From Streptomyces nitrosporeus (GTDB lineage: Bacteria; Actinomycetota; Actinomycetes; Streptomycetales; Streptomycetaceae), in the NCBI RefSeq assembly GCF_008704555.1, contig NZ_CP023702.1, positions 3,286,001 through 3,350,000 of the forward strand: DNA of 64,000 bases, read 5' to 3'. This document shows, in pieces, positions 61,230-64,000 of this stretch. A model generated the notes under the pieces. That model had not been told where the DNA came from. It saw only the letters and a list, made by a program, of their open reading frames with translations, and ran no database searches. Every line of letters begins with the position of its first letter. The stretch's first letter is position 1. A program made the position numbers and the translations under genes.

Positions 61230-61275
61230 GCGGACGGCACCGGGTGTATACAGATATCCGGTGCCGCCCGCTTTT
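61230..61275 (+). terminator. Rho-independent terminator with T-run
   Basis: GCGG-A-CGGCACCGG and CCGGTGCCG-C-CCGC form a 13-pair stem with one mismatch around a 14-nt AT-rich loop, followed by TTTT (61272-61275). It ends the small membrane protein gene. Confidence 0.85.
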
Positions 61276-61317
61276 CCCGTTGCCGGGACCCTCAAAGAAA
61301 TGAACTTCCCGCATTCC

Positions 61318-61440
61318 GCGGCTCCGTGCTTCCGGGGCCGCGCACTTCCCGGGCTCCGTGCTTCCGGAGCCGCGTGCTTCCGGAGCCCGCGCTTCCAGCA
61401 CTCCGCGTTTCCGGGGCTCCGCAGCGCCGGGCCCCGCGCG
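61318..61440. repeat. Degenerate tandem repeat (TCCGTGCTTCCGGAGCC words)
   Basis: About six imperfect copies of a 17-22 bp unit around GCTTCCGGAGCC fill much of 61276-61550. No coding potential is seen in this 275-nt stretch after the terminator. Confidence 0.6.
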
Positions 61441-61550
61441 TATACGCCGGTACGCCCCGCCGAAGCCCGTAGAGCCATGCCCACGGCCCCGGAGCCGTAA
61501 CGCTTCGGGCCGGCCCTCGCTCCCGGCGGGTGTGCGGTACCGGCCGGCCG

Positions 61551-61709
61551 TCACACCGCCGAGTCGAGGCGGGCGCGCTGCTCTGCGGTCAGTTCCAGTG
61601 CCGTCCCCGCGAAGGCTTCGTCCAGCTGCCCGGTCGTGCCGACGCCGACGACCGGCGTCGCCGCCGGACTCCCTCCGGCCGGCCAGGACAGCACCACCTG
61701 GTTGCGGTT
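61551..61709 (-). pseudogene. C-terminal remnant of an aldo/keto reductase
   Basis: 52 codons before the stop at 61551 read NRNQVVLSWPAGG, ATPVVGVGTTGQLDEAFAG and LELTAEQRARLDSAV. This is the NADP-binding C-terminus of an aldo/keto reductase; upstream of it the frame is unrelated. The remaining roughly 270 residues and the start are missing. It abuts the 5' truncated MocR-like remnant on the opposite strand. Confidence 0.75.
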
Positions 61710-62199
61710 CGTACCGGTCAGCAAGACCCTGTCACCTGCCCTCGGCCCGGGCCGGCCGGCCGCATCCGTCGCCATGGCTCCGGCGCTGCGGGCCGCGAAC
61801 CCCGTCGCCCCCGTGCCACCGGTCCTGGACCGGCTCGCCCTGGCCGCCTTCATCGACCGCGGCTGGTACGACGCGCACCTGCGTGCGGCCAGGCAAAGAT
61901 TCCGTTCCCGTCGTGACCTGCTGGTCCACACCCTCGCGGACCGGGTGCCGCAGGGCCGGGCGTCCGGCACGGCCGCCGGGCCGCACATCCTGCCGTACCT
62001 CCCGGACGGCACCGGCACGCACGCGGCGGTACGCGCCACTTCGTCCGCCGGACTCCGCCTGACGGACCTGGACGCCTGCCGACTTGCGGGCTCGGGTGGA
62101 CCGGCGCTCGTCCTGGGGTACGGCACCATCAGCGACACCGAGACACCCCCGGCCGTCGCGCTCCTCGGCGAAGCACTGAGTGGCGTCACAGCCCTCTGA
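61702..62199 (+). pseudogene. C-terminal remnant of a MocR/PdxR-type regulator
   Basis: The frame from about 61702 to the stop at 62199 encodes the end of a GntR-aminotransferase fusion protein: VSKTLSPALG at the Schiff-base Lys region, PVPPVLDRLALAAFIDRGWY, DAHLRAARQRFRSRRDLLV and GPALVLGYGTISDTE. The DNA-binding domain and first two thirds of the aminotransferase-like domain are gone. A GTG at 61636 keeps the frame open, but the product would be non-functional. Confidence 0.72.
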
Positions 62200-62406
62200 A
62201 CGCCCGGACGGCCTGCTCCGGCCTCGCCTTCCCCGGTCTCACCTTCCCCGGGCGACGGGCTCCCCGCCGCCCCCGCTGCCCACCGCCCCCGCCGCGTCTC
62301 CGCCCGTCCGCTCCTGGGCGCCCGGCGTCCCCCGCCTCCGCCGCTTCCGCCCCGCTGAAGTGCCGCGCCCCGTCGTCCCGCCACTCCGGTCCTCACCGCT
62401 CGCCGC

Positions 62407-62643
62407 TCATCGCGGCAGCTGCCCCTTCCGGTTGATCTCCGTGACCCTGGCCCGCAGCACCAGCCCCGGCGACGCGGGCCGGACGGACTCCGGCGGGCAG
62501 TCCCACTCCGCGCCGCCGCCCGGCGGGCGCAGTTGCACATACGGTCCGACGCGCCCTATCACCCGGCCCACCCGCCCGTCCCGGCTGTCCACCGCGAAGG
62601 TGCCCGGCTCGGGCGTACACGGCTCCAGCCCTTCCACCGTCAT
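62407..62643 (-). CDS. Hypothetical protein
   Basis: 78 residues: EPGTFAVDSRDGRVGRVIGR, VGPYVQLRPPGGGAEWDCPP, ESVRPASPGLVLRARVTEIN. The order of beta-rich segments resembles short Streptomyces proteins of unknown function. ATG at 62643 overlaps the stop of the gene upstream by ATGA. Nothing else is known. Confidence 0.75.
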   Translation of the reverse strand: MTVEGLEPCTPEPGTFAVDSRDGRVGRVIGRVGPYVQLRPPGGGAEWDCPPESVRPASPGLVLRARVTEINRKGQLPR

Positions 62644-62957
62644 GAGCGGCCGCCTCCGCCTGCCGCCTTACGCGCCCCCGGCACCGTCGTCTCCCGCACC
62701 GCCGTGGGCTCGGGCGCGGGTGTCGCGTCGTGCCGCTCCTCGATCACCGCGCACAGCCGCAGCACCGTGTCCACCGTGCACCGGCCCAGATCCACCAGCG
62801 GCAGAGGTTCCCTGGCCGCGCACGACACCGGGTCGACCCGCAGGGAGGGCAGCTTCACACCGGCCTCCGCGAGCCCTGCGCGTAGCCGCGCCACCGCGTC
62901 CTCCGCCGCCCGCACTCTGCCCGCTGCCTCGTCGCGCCGTTCCGTAGCCGTCATCAT
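62640..62957 (-). CDS. Hypothetical coiled-coil protein
   Basis: 105 residues from the ATG at 62957 (GTG at 62975 also possible). The first 40 residues form an amphipathic helix (TERRDEAAGRVRAAEDAVAR LRAGLAEAG in sequence), then KLPSLRVDPVSCAAREPLPL, VDLGRCTVDTVLRLCAVIEE and an Ala/Pro tail. Such proteins are common upstream of the 78-residue type in Streptomyces, usually as a pair; overlap ATGA supports coupling. Function unknown. Confidence 0.72.
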   Translation of the reverse strand: MMTATERRDEAAGRVRAAEDAVARLRAGLAEAGVKLPSLRVDPVSCAAREPLPLVDLGRCTVDTVLRLCAVIEERHDATPAPEPTAVRETTVPGARKAAGGGGRS

Positions 62958-62974
62958 GATCTTCCCCATTTCCA

Positions 62975-62997
62975 CGCTACGTAGCGGCTATGCATAC
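62975..62997. promoter_or_regulatory. Two adjacent palindromes upstream of the hypothetical pair
   Basis: CGCTACGTAGCG (62975-62986) is a perfect 12-bp palindrome and TATGCATA (62990-62997) a perfect 8-bp one, just upstream of the pair's start codon. They overlap the expected promoter. Confidence 0.45.
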
Positions 62998-63156
62998 ACA
63001 GCGTGGTTGATTCACGGACGATGCGGAGCGCGACCGGCAGAGGCGGGGCACCATCGCTCCCCGCGCCGGCCCGCCCGGCCGGGCACGGGCCGGACACATC
63101 CCCGGGCACGGGCCGGACACGTCACCGGGCACGTCACCGGGGCGCGTGCCCCCGGG

Positions 63157-64000
63157 TCACCGCCCCTGCCTCTCACCCCCGTGGCGGGCCGTGGCCAGCT
63201 GGGTCGTGGCCAGCTCACGGTAGAGCTCGTCCTCCTCGACCAGTTCCGTGTGGGTGCCCGAGGCGCGGACCCGCCCCTCCTCCATCACGACGATGCGGTC
63301 GGCGTGCACCACGGTGGACAGCCGGTGCGCGATGACCAGGACGGTCGTCCGTCCCGCCAGGGAGACGACGACATCGCGCAGATACTGCTCGTTGACGGCG
63401 TCCAGCTGCGAGGTCACCTCGTCGAGCAGCATGAGCCGCGGGCGGCGCAGCAGGGCACGGGCGATGGCGACGCGTTGCCGCTCGCCGCCGGAGAGGGTGA
63501 CCCCCCGGTGCCCGACCGGCGTGTCCAGTCCTTCGGGCAGCCGGTCGACGAGGGCGTCCAGCCGGGTCCGGGCCAGGGCCTCGGCGATCTGTTCGCCGGT
63601 CGCCCTCGGAGCCGCGAGAAGCAGGTTCTCCCTCAGGGTGCCCGCGAGCACCGGGGCGTCCTGCTCGACGTACGCGAGCGAGGCGCGCAGTCCGGCCAGC
63701 GGCCAGTCCCGGATGTCGAGTCCGCCGACCGTGACGGTGCCCGCCTGGTGCTCGTGGAACCGTTCCAGCAGGGCGAAGACCGTGGACTTACCGGCGCCCG
63801 AGGGGCCGACCAGCGCGACGAGGCCACCGGCCGGCACATCGAAGGTGACGCCCCGGTGGGCAGGGGGACGCTCGTCGTCGTACCGGAGGACGACGTCCTG
63901 GAAGGACAGCCCCAGAGGACCCGCCTCCGGGCGGCCGACGACCGACGGAACCGGTACGGACTGAACCGGTACGGACGGTGCCGGTGCAGGCAGCGCAGGC
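63157..64000 (-). CDS. ABC exporter nucleotide-binding domain (5' end beyond window)
   Basis: 281 codons of the C-terminal part are visible; the start and membrane domain lie to the right. NBD motifs: [20 protein letters not shown], Walker [12 protein letters not shown]-loop AYVEQDAP, signature [17 protein letters not shown], Walker [15 protein letters not shown]-loop IAHRLST. D-loop SQLD and the MsbA/MDR order are typical of a fused membrane-ATPase exporter. The Pro/Val-rich linker before the NBD suggests an internal junction. Substrate unknown. Confidence 0.9.
   Translation of the reverse strand, partial: PALPAPAPSVPVQSVPVPSVVGRPEAGPLGLSFQDVVLRYDDERPPAHRGVTFDVPAGGLVALVGPSGAGKSTVFALLERFHEHQAGTVTVGGLDIRDWPLAGLRASLAYVEQDAPVLAGTLRENLLLAAPRATGEQIAEALARTRLDALVDRLPEGLDTPVGHRGVTLSGGERQRVAIARALLRRPRLMLLDEVTSQLDAVNEQYLRDVVVSLAGRTTVLVIAHRLSTVVHADRIVVMEEGRVRASGTHTELVEEDELYRELATTQLATARHGGERQGR

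Overview
The window is high-GC actinobacterial DNA, most likely from a Streptomyces chromosome (core or near-core rather than a mobile island). Supporting signs are strong GC bias at third codon positions, frequent GTG and TTG starts, GC-rich perfect-stem terminators, many leaderless promoters of the TAnnnT type, futalosine-pathway menaquinone genes (mqnB, mqnD), actinobacterial families (DUF3027, DUF2530, DUF2771, DUF4097), an XPB-type DNA repair helicase and a class-II-like HelD. There is no integrase, transposase, phage module or CRISPR array.

Layout. 1-6 kb: edge of an ABC exporter, a CsoR/CstR-family repressor preceded by a two-tier tandem repeat and an operator-like palindrome, a DUF4097 lipoprotein, an SDR oxidoreductase, and a NarL-type two-component system whose kinase carries an unusual extra C-terminal membrane anchor plus extracytoplasmic domain. 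6-19 kb: cupin/zinc-ribbon protein, NAD synthetase, a non-canonical tRNA-Trp-like gene, proline iminopeptidase, a divergent pair of large secreted proteins (beta-propeller; endonuclease/exonuclease/phosphatase plus LamG), aldo/keto reductase, a 29-residue membrane protein, ThpR, a MarR-MFS operon, an RHH protein and an AzgA-type purine permease. 19-32 kb: CtpE-like P-type ATPase, a secreted DUF5707-like protein, a 1064-residue sacsin/Hsp90-type ATPase with DUF3027, an MFS protein, a DUF2771 lipoprotein, mqnB-mqnD and a long cold-shock protein. 33-38 kb: a siderophore-uptake operon (two permeases, ATPase, binding lipoprotein) behind an iron-box-like site. 38-46 kb: HAAS-like membrane protein, a helicase-associated/WYL protein, a proline-rich membrane protein, family 5 uracil-DNA glycosylase and XPB helicase. 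46-56 kb: HelD, CutC with a DasR-like operator, a secreted lipase with a nest of palindromes, the 5-oxoprolinase operon pxpABC, an HD hydrolase and a CmlR-like efflux pump. 57-61 kb: a MurNAc-type recycling operon (RpiR regulator, MurQ etherase, PTS EIIBC). 61-64 kb: a small membrane protein, a deletion scar joining the remains of two divergent genes, a two-gene operon of unknown function, and the edge of an ABC exporter.

Functional links. Three recurring themes are cell-wall amino-sugar recycling (rpiR-murQ-EIIBC, with a possible DasR site at cutC), DNA repair/transcription maintenance (UDG, XPB, WYL/helicase-associated protein, HelD), and metal handling (siderophore ABC, CtpE, CsoR/CstR family, CutC). 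The most unusual items are the tRNA-Trp-like gene with a broken anticodon stem, the kinase with a second membrane domain, the CsoR relative lacking the copper-ligand histidine, and the repeated occurrence of short tandem repeats at gene ends and in leaders. All functions are inferred from motifs read by eye; no database search was possible.
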